DNA from: Pholis gunnellus | Taxonomy: Eukaryota > Chordata > Actinopteri > Perciformes > Pholidae | Length of the DNA: 64,000 nucleotides | Reading direction: 5' to 3' | Assembly: GCA_910591455.2 (NCBI GenBank) | Contig: OU342808.1 | Coordinates: forward strand, 3,626,607 to 3,690,606 | Shown here: positions 23,769-36,880 of the stretch, in pieces | Layout: each line of letters starts with the position of its first letter | Numbering within the stretch: position 1 is the first letter of the stretch | The notes under the pieces: generated by a model | Told to the model about the DNA's origin: nothing | Seen by the model: the letters and a program-made list of their open reading frames with translations, nothing else | Databases searched by the model: none | Translations under genes and position numbers: made by a program

Positions 23769-25224
23769 GGCGACCTACTTGTGTGTCATTGCTGAGCCAT
23801 GGAGCAGGGGAAGTGACATGTTGATGGAGGCTCGTATCAGGCCTCTCACATGTTCATGTGGCAACATCTGCAAGGGGGGGGGGGGGGGACTTCCTGCCTC
23901 CTGCAGAGAGCTTCTCGATGTGGAGATGGTTGCATTGCAGAGCAAGGTGCATGAATAATAGGAAACGTGATGTAATGCATGGTTGCCACTACACTCCATG
24001 GAGCATTTTCATGATTTCACTTTGAACAATGTGGCACCAAACTTTAAAACTAGCTTCAAATATAAGAAAGTTTCAAATTTTAAACCTCTCGTTGAACTTC
24101 CGTTGAGTTTTTAACTAAACTCCAATTTGAAATGTGTCCCAGTAATTAACTTTAAACTTTAAACTTACCATTGAGGAGGTTGAACTTTTGAAATGGATTG
24201 AGCAACAGTGTGAAGTTCCTTGAAGAAAGTTAATGGACAAACTCATGAAACCAAACAGAGTTGTATGAGGCTGCTGGACTTCTCTCCATATATCTGTTCA
24301 GAACAGGATTATTGGGCCAACAGGCAGTCTCCTTTGTCCGTGCTGTGAACGAGCTTTTCTTCCTCTCTGTTCTTTGTCCATCTTGCTTCATTTGGCCAAC
24401 AAGTTTTTCTAAAAGGAGGACAAATCAGAGCTTCCTTGCCGAGTGCCCCTGATGTTCATGGTCAGAACTAACATGGTGGTGTTTAGCAGGTGCAACGTTT
24501 GCGATGTTCATCATGTTCTTAGTTTGGCATGTTAGCATGAGGAGAAATATTCTGTCGTAACCAAAGGATTGGACAAATTGGAATTTTGACCTGATGATTA
24601 TTTGGGAGACATACATGTGTGTCCCTAATTTAATGACAATCCAGTCAATGGTCGTTAAGGCATTTGAATAAAACCCCAAAATGTCCACCTCGTGGATGCA
24701 CTAGAGGACAATTCAGGGTAATCTACAAATTCAGTAGCATTAATCATCTGGGAACCATGAACGTCTGCACAAAGCCAACTGAATTAGCTGCTTGTTGTGC
24801 CCACGTTGAGCCCCAGCTTCATTATATCTGATCACTGATTAATCATTGAAATGCTTTTAAAAGCAAAAAGGCTCAGTTTTACACTTCTCACTGTGAATAT
24901 TGAGAATATTGACGCATTTTGTTTTTCTCATATAACTAAACTAAAGAAAAAGCTTTGTGTTTTGGCCGGACAACACCAGCTGTTTGAATGTTTCAACTTG
25001 TGGAATTTTGCTTGGCACTGAAAAAACTGACATTGTATTAATAAATGATTCATGGATTAATAAAGTAAGATTAGGCAACAACGAATATAGCTGTATTTCT
25101 ATTCTGGAATAATGATAGCTTGTCCAAACAACAACTTTACAATTATTTCATTTAGGGTGTTGCCTGACACAAAGAATGAGTTGATAAGGGCCAGACAGGA
25201 CTGCTGAGGTGTTTTAGTTAGACA

Positions 25225-25305
<81 letters not shown>
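25225..25305 (+). repeat. (AC)n microsatellite
   Basis: AC array of about 40 units. With the TG array at 25491-25597 it forms a large inverted pair. Confidence 0.95.
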
Positions 25306-25306
<1 letters not shown>

Positions 25307-25490
25307 GTATCTGCAATAATTGAATCTAAAGCATTACAAACCTCCCTCTCTGCTAATAGAAAAACACAATGCGAATGGAAGAGCCATAGAGGAGTTTTCA
25401 ACTGGATCAGTGAGATGAGGTGTGCATCACCACAGAGCAAACTCAACTACAGTACAGCACGGTCTTATTCTGCTGAATGGAACAATGCAG

Positions 25491-25503
25491 TGTGTGTGTG
25501 TGA

Positions 25504-25597
<94 letters not shown>
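25491..25597 (+). repeat. (TG)n microsatellite
   Basis: TG array of about 52 units with a TGAGTGAG interruption near its start. Confidence 0.95.
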
Positions 25598-25600
<3 letters not shown>

Positions 25601-28200
25601 CTTTAAGCAGCATACGAGTATCTCTCGCTCTAAGGAAGTGGCTTATCAACATCTACACAAAAGTTGAAATGCACTTTGAAGTTCCTACCCTTTACAAAAA
25701 AAAAGGAGGCTCCAGTAAAAGCTGCAAGGTGACAGAGAAAGGTTGAACAAAGCAGACGGATGAAAACCGACCTCCTACTGCTCCACCCCACCAACGCGCA
25801 GTCAAACAATCGCGATCTCCCCGCCTCTTGTTCAGGGCTCCCATCAGCCTCGCAGTGGGAGGTGTGGTCAGAAAGAGCTGGAAATTGCTCTGAATTTGTG
25901 GGTAATTGAAAACAGCTACATCCCCCTGTGTGTCCATCTATACCTGCTCTAAAAACCTCCACACCCCTTCTTGTCCGGCGCCCACCTTCTATATCAATAC
26001 ACTTCTAATGGCACCCCTTCCCCACCCTGTCCTCCATCTCCCACTGGACTGAATTGATGCAAACGATTGCGCACTCATTTGCTGTCTGGAGGAGAGGTGA
26101 CCCACTTGTATGGTTTGCTCGCTGTCTCCTGCCCCACCTTCTCCAAATTGCAGGTATTGATGCCCTGCCATTGTTTCCGCCTGCCCAGGGGGTGGAGTGG
26201 TTTGTGGGAAAATTGGGGGACCCCTCAGGTGTTTGATGGCTTTTATTGATTCACACCAGACTCTCCAGCTTTACCCTCTGCTACGGCGTACAAGCTTTTT
26301 AGATAGCGCATCTGCAGAGACACCTATTGTTGAGAGGTATTATTCTGTTCTACAGAAGCATACGCACACATTTTCTTCTCATGAATGGCTGATCAATGCA
26401 GACGGAAGGAAATGTTGTGTTCTTTCTGCGTCTCAAATTAAAGCTGCTCTACTCAAATGTCTCATTAATTGCAGTCTGTGTTATAATAAGAAATAAACAG
26501 CCTCCATCTTTCTTCATAACACAACAATGTTCACAACCATCCAGCAATTACAGGAACATTTTAAAGACACCAAAACCTTCAGACACCTCGACTTCCTTCA
26601 TTTTGGTTGTGTGCAAAGTAATGTTAAAAATATCATTTAAAAGCTTTCAATATCTTGAGTTCTTGTCATAATCCGTATGTCATATTGCTACAGTTCACCC
26701 CAGGCTATGCTACAACTAACCCGACCTATGAGATGAGGTGAATTTACATTTCACACCTTGTGTTTGAGAATAAACTCAATTTCTGCTCGTTACATACATG
26801 CAGTCTTTTCAAAATAAACTTCCGTTTACTCAGTTAGGGTTAGACAACAAAACTACTTTGTTAGGTTTTGTCTTAAAATAATTATAGAAGTGCTGTTACT
26901 GAAGTAAGTTAAGTGACGAATAAATCAACATTGACTTCTTGAGAAACCGTAGCTTCCCAAACTGACAGCTCATTCAAACAGGGAATTGAGCAGTATAACA
27001 GCAGATTGAGGATGACAAGTATGTGCGGATTATCACCTGTTTGATATCACCTGTGTGAAATAGCATTATGTCAAATTGTATAATTTTCTGGTTCTGCATC
27101 TGCCCAAAGCAGTTGCCCCACACTTTTTACGCCACTGATTGTAATTCTGCCAGGAAGTCAACTCAGAAATGAAAAATCAGAGCTAAAGAATACGACTAAA
27201 TTGTCAGTTTGAGACGTACAAAAAAGAGATGTCACTGATCATTTCAGGTTACCTAAAGATTTGATGAGGACTAAAAATTAAAGGTGCAATAAGTAATGTT
27301 TTACTTGTTTTTTGCTCAAATTGATCAGGAAGGTGCACACGGTTTGCCACTCACTTCTTTTTTCATCACATTGGTAGCAGAGATTTCAAGCTTTCCTAAA
27401 AGCCTTTACATATTACAACACTGATCCAAATCCAAAGACGGGTGTGGTCCAAGTAAGGGGGTAGGAAGTAAGAGGGTAGGAAGTGGGGAATTTGGCATCA
27501 CGGATGGTGTGATCTCATCGCAAGATGGTCTCTAGTTTTGCTTTTGACTTTAATCAAAAGTGGTGTTTAGAGGGAAATGCTGGCTGGCTTCCGGAGCTTT
27601 TTGACATCAGTGCAGGATTTGCTTGTTGAAGTTTCTGAAAAATGCTTCGGTACTGTTGAGGAGAAAGAATCCTGTTTGGATTACGTAGTAATTAGCATTG
27701 AATGTTAAACATTTTTAGAGCACCTTTGCATTTAGAAATGAATGCTTTATGTTGTGAAACAATTAGCTTACCACTGGCTGCCGTTGCTAACAATTTGGGT
27801 GTGTTGGGCTTAACACCCCCACCCCACCGTCTCAGACTGACATGCTGGACCGTAGCCAAAATTAATAATCTGATTCAGGGAGTTACAACAGCCGTGGGCC
27901 ATTGTAGGTTCTCGCCATGTGTGGCTGGGACTCCCATGAAAGGACCGGCATGATCTCCCAGGAGCCCCCTTCGCAAAGGAAAGGCTCTTTGGATTTAATT
28001 TGTCACTCAGCGCTTTAAACGTCTGGATGAGGAGAAATCACAGTTAAGCCGCCATTTGCCGCTCACGCTCAGAGGAAAGAGACAAAGCATAACAACGCGA
28101 CGGTGAGAAGAAAGGAGCGCTGGCAGGGTAGGACACCCATGCCTCCGGCCATATCCACTTCTGGAGCCACCTCAGCAGAGGCACAGGAGCATCGCCCACC

Positions 28201-29130
28201 TTGAGGTCGAGGAGAACAGGTGCAACTGAGCAGATAGAGAGCTCTGTGTCAACAGAGGGTTCCTACTTGAAACGGATCGACATCACAGTAATCACTCTGG
28301 GTATCTATGGGAGGGAGCATCCCGATGAATCACCAGAGATCCAGGAACTGTTACAGAATAAGGCTGTGTATATTGTCCCCACTCCTGACAGACAGAAAGG
28401 GTTTTACGATTATTCCATTTATTTTACTGTGCTTACTTCCAGGTTCCTAAAAAGACAGGAGAGTTCAGGGAAGCATGTGATGGTGAAGACCGACAACTGC
28501 ATGTCAACAGGCAGGCAGAGTTCAGTCCACTGCCCTGTTGAGGATGGTGGAGAGTCAAGGTTGTGGTCCTTAAAGCACCTGTTGTGTCTGAAGGCTATCC
28601 ACATTCCGGAATTGTAAACAGGCGTGCCCACATCATAGAGGCGGACCCCAATAAGACAAGTGGAGGCTTCACCCTGAGGTCGTAAAGCAGATTTGGACCA
28701 GGTTTGAGAAAGCAGAGGGGGATTTGTTCGCCAACCGACACAACATCCCCTGCCCACTATGGTTGTCCCTGGCACTGCAAGAAGATCCACCCCTGGTGGT
28801 GGATGCAGTTGCACATGTCTAATGGCCAAGAAGGCTTTACACAAAGACCCTCCTGCTGCAGAAAGTGAGGAAGGAGCAGTTGTTGGTCATACAGGAAGCT
28901 CCAGGCGCCATGGTAGGCGGAAATAAGGGGGGGTTCTGCCTCAAGAGGCGGTCATGCTGCCCACTGTGGGCCATCCTCTCCAGGCCTAGGAGAGGGACAG
29001 GCTGAGGAAGGCTTGGCTGTTTGTACAGGTTCTCTAGACCATCCAGGAGCCAAAGAGCAGGATGCAACATTGCCTGTTACTGGGCAAAGTGATCAGGGTT
29101 CCAACACTGGTGCGAGGAAAGGAGGCTAAA
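28201..29130 (+). pseudogene. DIRS/gypsy-like retrotransposon polyprotein relic
   Basis: A frame from about 28290 reads HPDESPEIQELLQNKAVY then DRQKGFY, which resembles the start of a DIRS-like reverse transcriptase. A later frame (about 28640-28734) reads IIEADPNKTSGGFTLRS, then IWTRFEKAEGDLFA, then CPLW. Next come pieces resembling KVRKEQLLVI and EAPGAM. The order matches the RNase H-like part of teleost DIRS-type pol. The central catalytic reverse-transcriptase motifs are missing, and several stops and frame changes break the rest, so it cannot be functional. A gypsy-type origin is the alternative. Confidence 0.6.
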
Positions 29131-29175
29131 TCACTTGTCCTATGTAGTTAGGTCTATACTTCTTAGTATACACTG

Positions 29176-29360
29176 AACTCCTTCTCCTTCTGTATGAATT
29201 CATGTCCCATTGATGCACATTACTAACTTTGTTTCTTCCCTGGAGTCTTTGTGCTTTCTCGCCTCACAAGTTTCCATGGTTCGTGGTTATATCTGGACCA
29301 CGGTCCCGCCTCCTGCCATGGCCCTGCTGATACCCACATCATTTTTATTATTAGTCGCAT
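29176..29360 (+). mobile_element. Fragment of L2/Rex1-like LINE 3' region
   Basis: Closely matches 58885-59030: GCACATTACTAACTTTG, then CTGGAGTCTTTGTGCTTTCT, CCTCAC, and GGTTATATCTGGACC. It lies between the DIRS-like relic and hAT-like copy 2. No coding sequence. Confidence 0.65.
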
Positions 29361-29524
29361 TCCTATTCCTATTACCGATACCATTAACACACATTACTGA
29401 CTTCGCTTCTTCACTGGAGTCTTTGTGATTTCTTCTTTTTTGTCTCCCCGTTAATGCTTCGTCATTAACGGACAATGCATATAGTCAAAATCAACGTAAT
29501 TAACACAATAACAAGAACAAACTC

Positions 29525-30771
29525 ACAAGAACCAGTCACATATATTTATATGAAAACAAAGCAACAAATCAATCCAACAAACCTGCGGTGCTAAAACACG
29601 TATTCATCCACACACTAAAGAGCACGAGCCATTCAAATATTATTCACATCAGAGGGAACAATATTAACCATATTATAAAAACGACACCGTAGACAAATTA
29701 ACTCAGTAGTAACGCTACTGCAGATGTAAAAACAAAAGCACTGCACTTACCAAAGCTGCTGTTCACTGTTTAAAGATAAAGTCCATCCTCCTTTCTTTGA
29801 TTATAAAGAGTTTAATACCACGGTTGTACAGAACATCGGTGCGGTTCAGTTCCAGCCAGAGGTCCTCCTGAGAACGTGTTCGTTGAGTTGTAGATCCACT
29901 CGGGTTGAAAAGTTTTCAAAAGCACCGTAGCTTGTAAGTGTCCTGTTGTGCTCTGGTGTCTTGTTGCTGCCTTGGTTAGCCAACTCAGGTTAGCAAATCA
30001 CAAATAAAATGCATTCCCAGCCATAAAATGTGCAACGCTTCTCAGACGCTGTTAGCCAGGAATACCGTTTGTAGTTGCTGGACTGAAAATTGCGCTCAAA
30101 TCCTTTTCCTGGCTGGGTCAGGACTGATGTCCAGCTTTTCTTGAAATGTCCTTTTCGAGAAATCCGTTTCTCCTTCTTCTGCCATTAAGTGTTATAAAAA
30201 CAAAGCTAGGTTAAAAAAAAAGAATCTACACCAAGCAAAACACAAAAAATGTCATAACTTCTTACATATCTTTCAACTTGAACTCTTACTACTACAACTA
30301 AGTTCTGCTAGCTGCTTCAGTTTCACAACAATCACGCTAGCCCACTGACCAATCACACGTTAATGCTGACCTACTTGTAGCTACACTACCTCAGTAGCTC
30401 TGGCACGTCAAAGAATACGCCCAACATGTCAAACTAAAAATCTGATTGGTTGAAGACTATGACAATCAACAATATCGTCCCCATTTACATAAACTGCAAT
30501 GGCTATCCAGCAGGCCTCGGGCCTCTCTTCTACCTAGAGACACAGAGGTGAAATCTGATTGGATAAAAGCTCTACTTAAAACAAGCTGCACTGGAAGCAG
30601 AGCAACTGAGGAACACAGTAGCTGTGCAGTGAGAAAAAGAGATACTGGGAAAAATATTATAATACATGTAGTGTATTTATGAAAAATTATTAATTTATAA
30701 AATAGCTATAACTTTGTGATTCTGTTTAGGCCAGCAGAGAAGGCTTTGCTGGCCCTGGCGGCCCACCACTG
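29525..30771 (+). mobile_element. hAT-like nonautonomous DNA transposon, copy 2 (left end missing)
   Basis: Homologous to copy 1 from AAGAACCAGTCACATATA onward. It shares CTGATTGGTTGAA, CAATCAACAATATCGTCCCC and AAACAAGCTGCACTGGAAGC, and ends GGCCCACCACTG at 30771. It keeps about 300 internal bases (about 29830-30150) that copy 1 has lost. No left terminus was found, so the left part was lost or replaced, possibly by the LINE and DIRS-like debris beside it. Confidence 0.75.
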
Positions 30772-30974
30772 CAATATGGTAACCTTTGTTTTGACTGACG
30801 GGATGAAGATTTTGGGAATAAGTCTGCAGTGTATTAGTTGCGCTGAGATGCGCTATCTATTTTGCAAGGGCGTCGTCGATGCATTCTGTGCCTAGCACCG
30901 CCAAAGACGATTGTGATTGGTTTAAAGTAGTTAGATCAACACTGAGACTTTAACAGTACATTTGTAATATGGTC

Positions 30975-31110
30975 TTGCATTTATGTAGCAGTATTCTTTT
31001 TGACTTCCGACCACTCAAATCTTTTTACACTACGCCATCGTTACATCATCATACATTATTGGCAGAGGCTGCCATACAAGGTGCCACCTGCTAATCATTC
31101 ACATAACACT
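30975..31110. repeat. Degraded teleost dispersed repeat
   Basis: Contains GGCAGAGGCTGCCATACAAG, then GTGCCACCTGCT and CATTCACATAACACTCACAC, a common fish repeat related to the copy at 8398-8610. Noncoding. Confidence 0.55.
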
Positions 31111-32340
31111 CACACAATGATAACACAGTCTTGGGGATCAATTTGAGGTTCAGATCTTGCCAAAGACCAAGTAACAAACGTGGTAGTCGAAGCTCAAGGC
31201 TGATATTTTCCCCAGCAAATGTTTTTCACTTTGGTCCCATTATGATGAGGATTCACTGCAATGATCCAGAAACACTGCTTATTAATGTTTTAATCTCTAT
31301 CTTTGATCAAAACACAAGAAGTGGCCATCAACTTGGTGGCGCTCCCAAAGGTCAGTGCAGCTGACAATAACAGTCCCATCAACTGTGTGAAACATCTCAT
31401 TCTGTGTGACACATAAAACCAACTTTTTAAGAGCTTTCAGCCACATCTGTCAGTGTTCATCACCAAATTGAACTGGCTCAGGTGCTATTATTGACCTGAG
31501 ATGGTCAGAGAGAGAGCTAGTACTTGAAGCTTTGAGTTGAGGTTATATTGCCAAACTAATTGCTAAGGTCTAGATTGAACCTCCATGCTCAAATCTCATT
31601 TTGGGGTATATTTAAATCATTTCTTTTAAAGCCTGATAGAGGGAACGTTTCAGCATCATACAATCTTACCTTTACAATTCAGTTTGCTCGTCCTCATTAC
31701 TTTGAATTCTGACTTGCTGCACTTTCCATTACATGAAGTCAGGCTCTTTCTGCTGCCATCTCTGAAACAAAAATTACCATGAGCAGCAATAGCCAAGACA
31801 CAAAAGTGTGCTACTTACAGAAACTCAAACTTCAAAAGTACCAGACACGCTGATTGATCTCTGGGGTATGCAGAGCAAAACTGCAGTAATGAGTGCTTAG
31901 CACCAAACATGGAGACAAAGGAAAAAGGGTAAATGACAAGAACTTTCAGGTTACCACTTTAACAGCCTATTGAGATGCAGAACAATCAGCAGCAGCAGAA
32001 ATAGAGCCTCTCCTTCATTGTTGTGAAGGAGAGGCGAGGTGAGGATTGACTCTATAGTGCAGGGAGCAGGCTCTCCATGCCAATAACCACCTCTCATTAG
32101 CACCCCTTTGACACCAGTGTTCACCCACTGAAATATATATCACTTTCAAAAGCATGACGCCTGCTCTCCAAATACTTAATTTTCAACTTGAGGTGTACCT
32201 CTTGTTTATATAACAAAGGCCTCCTCTCAATTAGAGCACCTGGGTGGGAGGAAGCGAGGGTGCATATCTGTACACCCGTACCCCCTTCAGGCTCTCCCTC
32301 CCATCTCACTCTCAAACACACTCGTTTATAAAGAGTCACA

Positions 32341-32522
32341 CACTCTCTCTCTCTCTCTCTCTCTCTGTCTCTGTCTATCTGTCTGTCTGTCTGTCTCGCT
32401 CTCTCAATTCAATTCAATTCAATTCAATTTGCTTTATTGGCATGAACGTTTAGAAATGGTATTGCCAAAGCATCGATCTACATTCGATTTACATCTGGAA
32501 AGATACTCTCTCTCTCTCTGTC

Positions 32523-32602
<80 letters not shown>

Positions 32603-32606
32603 TCTG
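32341..32606 (+). repeat. (CT)n microsatellites flanking a LINE-tail scrap
   Basis: Two CT-rich arrays, 32341-32404 (with TGTC variants) and 32508-32606. Between them lies a (CAATT)n run and a short LINE-tail-like segment in inverse orientation. Confidence 0.85.
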
Positions 32607-34022
32607 CATAGCTGTTTTGGAGATAATGAGATTAAAAATCTATTTTTGTCAGTCACTAACCTGCAAGTGATGCATTAGTGGAAACATTCCACAACACTTC
32701 AGCTATTACTGAAATGAATGGGAATAAAATAGCTTACCCCATTTTCTCACTTCAACGCCTGTCACACTCACAGAGTTGTTAGCGGAGGCTTATCTCACTC
32801 ACCTGGCCTTCTTTGTTTTTACATTATTCCAGCACGAGTCTCAAACTCAGGACTCGGAGGGTAATGGTGTGTCACTCGTGGGTTACGTAAATTAGAGGTA
32901 TTGTAACATTACAATTCTGCAACGTTTACAAGTATGTATTTAGACATAAAGAAGGGAAACAATACACTACTGTGGTATACTCATTCCATGCATCCACATT
33001 GGTAGATTGCTACTTAATCCAGTCTCTTTTTGTTCAAACAAAAGACTGGAACACTAAGATAATATATGTATTTAAATCATACAATAACTGGCAGCAAAAC
33101 AGTATATTGAAGGTAAACATATTACATTACAGTAAACACAACTATTTCATAATCCGACCAGATGAAGTCATCAGAAATCAGCATCCGTGCATTTTACAAA
33201 AAGTAAAGCATTGATATATCATACAAAGTCTTTCCTCTTTGGGCAGATGTTTAAACCTGCCTGTTTCTATGACTGATGGTAGTGGACTGGACTGTAACTG
33301 TGCACACAGGTTATATTGTGCTTCACATACATGTATGGCTCTTCGCTGTGTTTGTGTTCATCAACTGACCACCTTTCCCTATACACACGGAACAATTAGT
33401 GCTGAGCATTATGAATATTTCACTGTAATCCGGTCAGAAAAGGGAAAACACAGGAAAGGGTCATTTCAGGTAAAGTCTCCTGCTGGCATCAACCTGAGGT
33501 CATTGTCATCACAATATATGGTGTGCATCTTAACTACAGGTCACCGAACGCCTCATACACTAACAAAATAAAGACTTCACCTCACTAGTCCAGGGATGTT
33601 CATGCAAATTGTCCCAGTTAAAGATCTCTCTAGTGAGCTGTTCATCATACACTTATATTGCATTGACTGTTGGTAACAATGACCACACTTTTGGGCTGTT
33701 TTATTGGTGCAGCTCTCCAGAAGTCCCGTCCTCACAGTATAGTGGTAGGGTTCACACACCCTCCAACCTTGAACACAATTAAGTTGGTTTCTAGTTGGTT
33801 TCTGGATATTCACGTACCAGTGGTTAGCTAGCTGTCTGAAAAGACACAAATGTAAGCCCCTGTGTCAGGCAAACACGGACTGGACCAGTGGAGATTGATA
33901 ACCAGGTATTAGGTCAAGGGGCCCTGAGAGCTTCAGACTAACTTCATCGCCAACTTAAATTGGACCCTTCTTTAATATCTGATATTGAGATCTTGTCTTA
34001 AAGTGATTCATTTTGCCTAAAT

Positions 34023-34052
34023 TTACAAATTTCCCCCTGGGGATAAATAAAG

Positions 34053-34151
<99 letters not shown>

Positions 34152-34152
34152 A
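34023..34152 (+). repeat. (CTAT)n microsatellite grown from a LINE tail
   Basis: TTTCCCCCTGGGGATAAATA plus AAGTAT is a typical fish LINE 3' end. It runs directly into about 25 CTAT units (34054-34152), so the microsatellite probably expanded from the element's tail. Confidence 0.85.
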
Positions 34153-36559
34153 TAAATCTAGTTTCAGAACCTCCATTATTGCATTTAGCATTATCATGAA
34201 TGAATTTGTTTTCAATCATTTTGATCGCTCAGCAAACCTTGGCTTGGATAGTATACCCACATGAAAAACCTGTACAGACTGCAGAGATTGGTAGGAACGG
34301 GGAATTAAAAACAGACCATCTTGCAAGTCAATGTGGCCATGCTCAACAGACTGATATCAATAGAACCCAAATAAATATGTGTAGTGCTGATAACGAGGGC
34401 AGATACACAACTATACTGTAGACCTTTAGCATTGGCCACCCAGTCAGTTAACTTTACTAACATCAGACTTCAAAGTCGCTTAAAATCCAGTCATGAGCAT
34501 CACAGAGCCAGCAGGTTCACCTATTTGATGATCCAGCTGCAGCCGCTTCACATTATGACAGGTTGTGATAGTTTGTTCTGCTTTGAGGTGATGTATTGTA
34601 TTAGTATGAGCACTGAGCAGCAAGCTGTGCAAACAGAGCAGGCAGGATGTGCAGGGATTGATCTGAGGCTAAAGGTGGGGAAGTGGTGCCAACAGGTCTG
34701 GACCCCACAGAGTGGAACCAGTCAAATTTGCCAGTATTTGAGTTTAAACTAAACAAAGGTTAATAGAGTTTATGACTTTGGAAATGTAACTTTATTGTTC
34801 TTATGTCAGATGGTAAAGGGAGAATTTATTGCAGTAATTGCTGCATTCTGCCTGTAGCAACTGTAGCTGTTTTTAAACCAACACCTACTGGTCGACACAA
34901 GAAAAACAAAGCAACCATCCAAAGAAGTGGCAGCACGGCAAAGCAAAACACGCATGACAATAAGCTTTGGTTATAGAAAAAAATATATAACCGAACATTA
35001 TTTTGTTTCATCTATTTTATGTAATTATTCTAGTAATGCTCGTAGCTATACAATGCAGTTTTCTCTTAATATTCTATTGTTATTTTTTCCGGTTAAATAT
35101 TTTAACTTTGGACAGAAAACCATTGTCGATATTCACAGTCCCTTCCCAGTGTTCTAATTTCATTTGACACTTGGAAGTTTGTTGGCACAGTAAATACCAT
35201 GATCATGTATCATTTATGTCCAAACCAACAACTAAGTTAGTCTACTTTAGCATCTGTATCTGTCACTATATCACTGCATACCAAACTGATAGTAACAATG
35301 GCATTTTTTAGACAAGAGATGATAACAAAACCTATGTATCTAGTTCCTGGCTCAAGAAAACTTAGAAAGACTATATAGACCCCCTTTCTGTCTTTTCTGC
35401 AAACATGATGACATATTTCTGTGGGTGGAGCCTAGGTGGAGGCAGAATAATTCTCTGAACACCTTACGCTGGCTAGCAAATTCTGTTGGCTTGTTTTTTA
35501 TAATGGCTGAAGATAACTTGTGGTTCCCTCGGTGTACAGTCACTCACTCTCCTAACTTTCCCTCTGCCCTACTCCTTGACACTAGGAGACTACTTCGCCG
35601 GGAGGAGATAAGGTGAAGACTAAAGTGGTAGAATTGGAAAGGTAGCCAGCTAACTAAGCAGTCGCTAAATGAGTAAAATATGACGTTTTATTGCTTTATC
35701 CACACAATGTTGTTCCTGAGAAGGAAAGCACATTGCTATCACCAGATAAGTGACAACTTTGTTCGGATCATTATCTGTAACGTGTTGCATGAAAGCGTGG
35801 CAGAATCAGCAAGCCAGCTAAGTAGCCAGCCATCCACTAGTTAGCTTGCTAATTTCCCCATGCCTTCATGCTACACCAGTTACAGATACGTAGCCCAGCA
35901 GCAGACAATCTCGTCATCTCTCCAATAACTTTGCCTATGAGCAACGTTTCTGTCCATCTCTCTGATATTGAGCGTTGCAGCAGCCATGACTGCCGAGGAG
36001 GTGGGAACTTTGCAGAAGGCTAAGTAAAACTATAAGCAACATTTTCTTTCCATCTCCATCGCATATATTGTAGCTCGCTAGAGCCTAGAGTTATCTAGTT
36101 TATCATCTCAAATGTATGGCAGAAAATATTGCAGCGGGTGGAAGAACATTTTGCATTCAGCAAAGACTATATCAATACGAAAAACTACCACTGATACAAA
36201 TGCAGTGTTAACCGTTCTTGGGGATGGTTATTAGCATATATTAAAGATAATTATTGATCATTACAAATCAATAAAATGTATATTAATACAACTATCAATA
36301 AATATGGATAATAATGAGGACTGTCAAAAGTAATCAAGTTCGTCTGTCGAGTGTGCGCCGTAAAGGGTGCGTGTGTTTGTATGTTCTCTCTTGTGCATTC
36401 AGCGGACGCAGCAGGTTTTGTTGAACTGCTGAAGACGTGGGTCAAAGATCACAGAATCCTGTAGTAACTGTAAATGTTGAGTCCATGAGCGCGGGTTAAG
36501 GCTCAAGCATCCTGGGAAACTGAGAGTCCCAACAGCTTGTTAGCCGCGCTAAAGTTGTA

Positions 36560-36880
36560 AGCTTAAAATAAGTCAGCCTTCATTTTTGTGAAACTGTCAA
36601 ATATATATTTAACTATCTTAGAGTAAAAATAAGATATAACCACAAACCATGAAACCTGTGAGGAGATAAAGCACAAAGACACCAGAGAAAAAGCAACAGG
36701 ACTTTCAGCCAGGAGACCGCCGTTCATGTCCTGTGTGAAACCAAAAATGTTGTTGACGTTCATCACACGAAATGTCCTTAAAAGTGGAATGTTATTTATA
36801 CACCTTCCTATGAGATCACGTTTGTTGTTTCGGCTTTACAGCCTGCAACTTTACTGCATTTATTTACTGATTCCAGCAGC
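36560..36880 (-). repeat. Dispersed repeat related to 57714-57910
   Basis: On the minus strand it reads AGTAAATAAATGCAGTAAAG, then CCTATGAGATC-related sequence and GGTTTCACACAGGACATGAA, continuing into GTGTCTTTGTGCTTTATCTC as in the LINE 3' regions at 29.2 and 58.9 kb. This gives two related copies in the window plus a partial one near 63.3 kb. Confidence 0.6.

Larger units (their letters stand above)
21827..28200. other. Intergenic spacer with microsatellites, no gene seen
   Basis: No recognisable protein. It holds the CA/GT arrays listed separately and a G-run at 23874-23889. The phrase AAAGGTGCAATAAGTAATG at about 27283 resembles the start of a common fish transposon-derived repeat. Around 26820-26950 is sequence shared with 63220-63300 (TTACTGAAGTAA, then AATCAACATTGACTTCT). 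Confidence 0.5.
31116..36559. other. Intergenic spacer, no gene seen
   Basis: No supported gene. It contains CT and CTAT microsatellites listed separately, and an AATTC pentamer run (32405-32430) followed by TTTGCTTTATTGGCATGAAC, which looks like the reverse complement of an L2-type LINE tail. Confidence 0.5.

Noticed and set aside
25099..25746. Cys-Val and Thr-His repeat open frames on both strands
   Set aside because: They are translations of CA/GT microsatellites.
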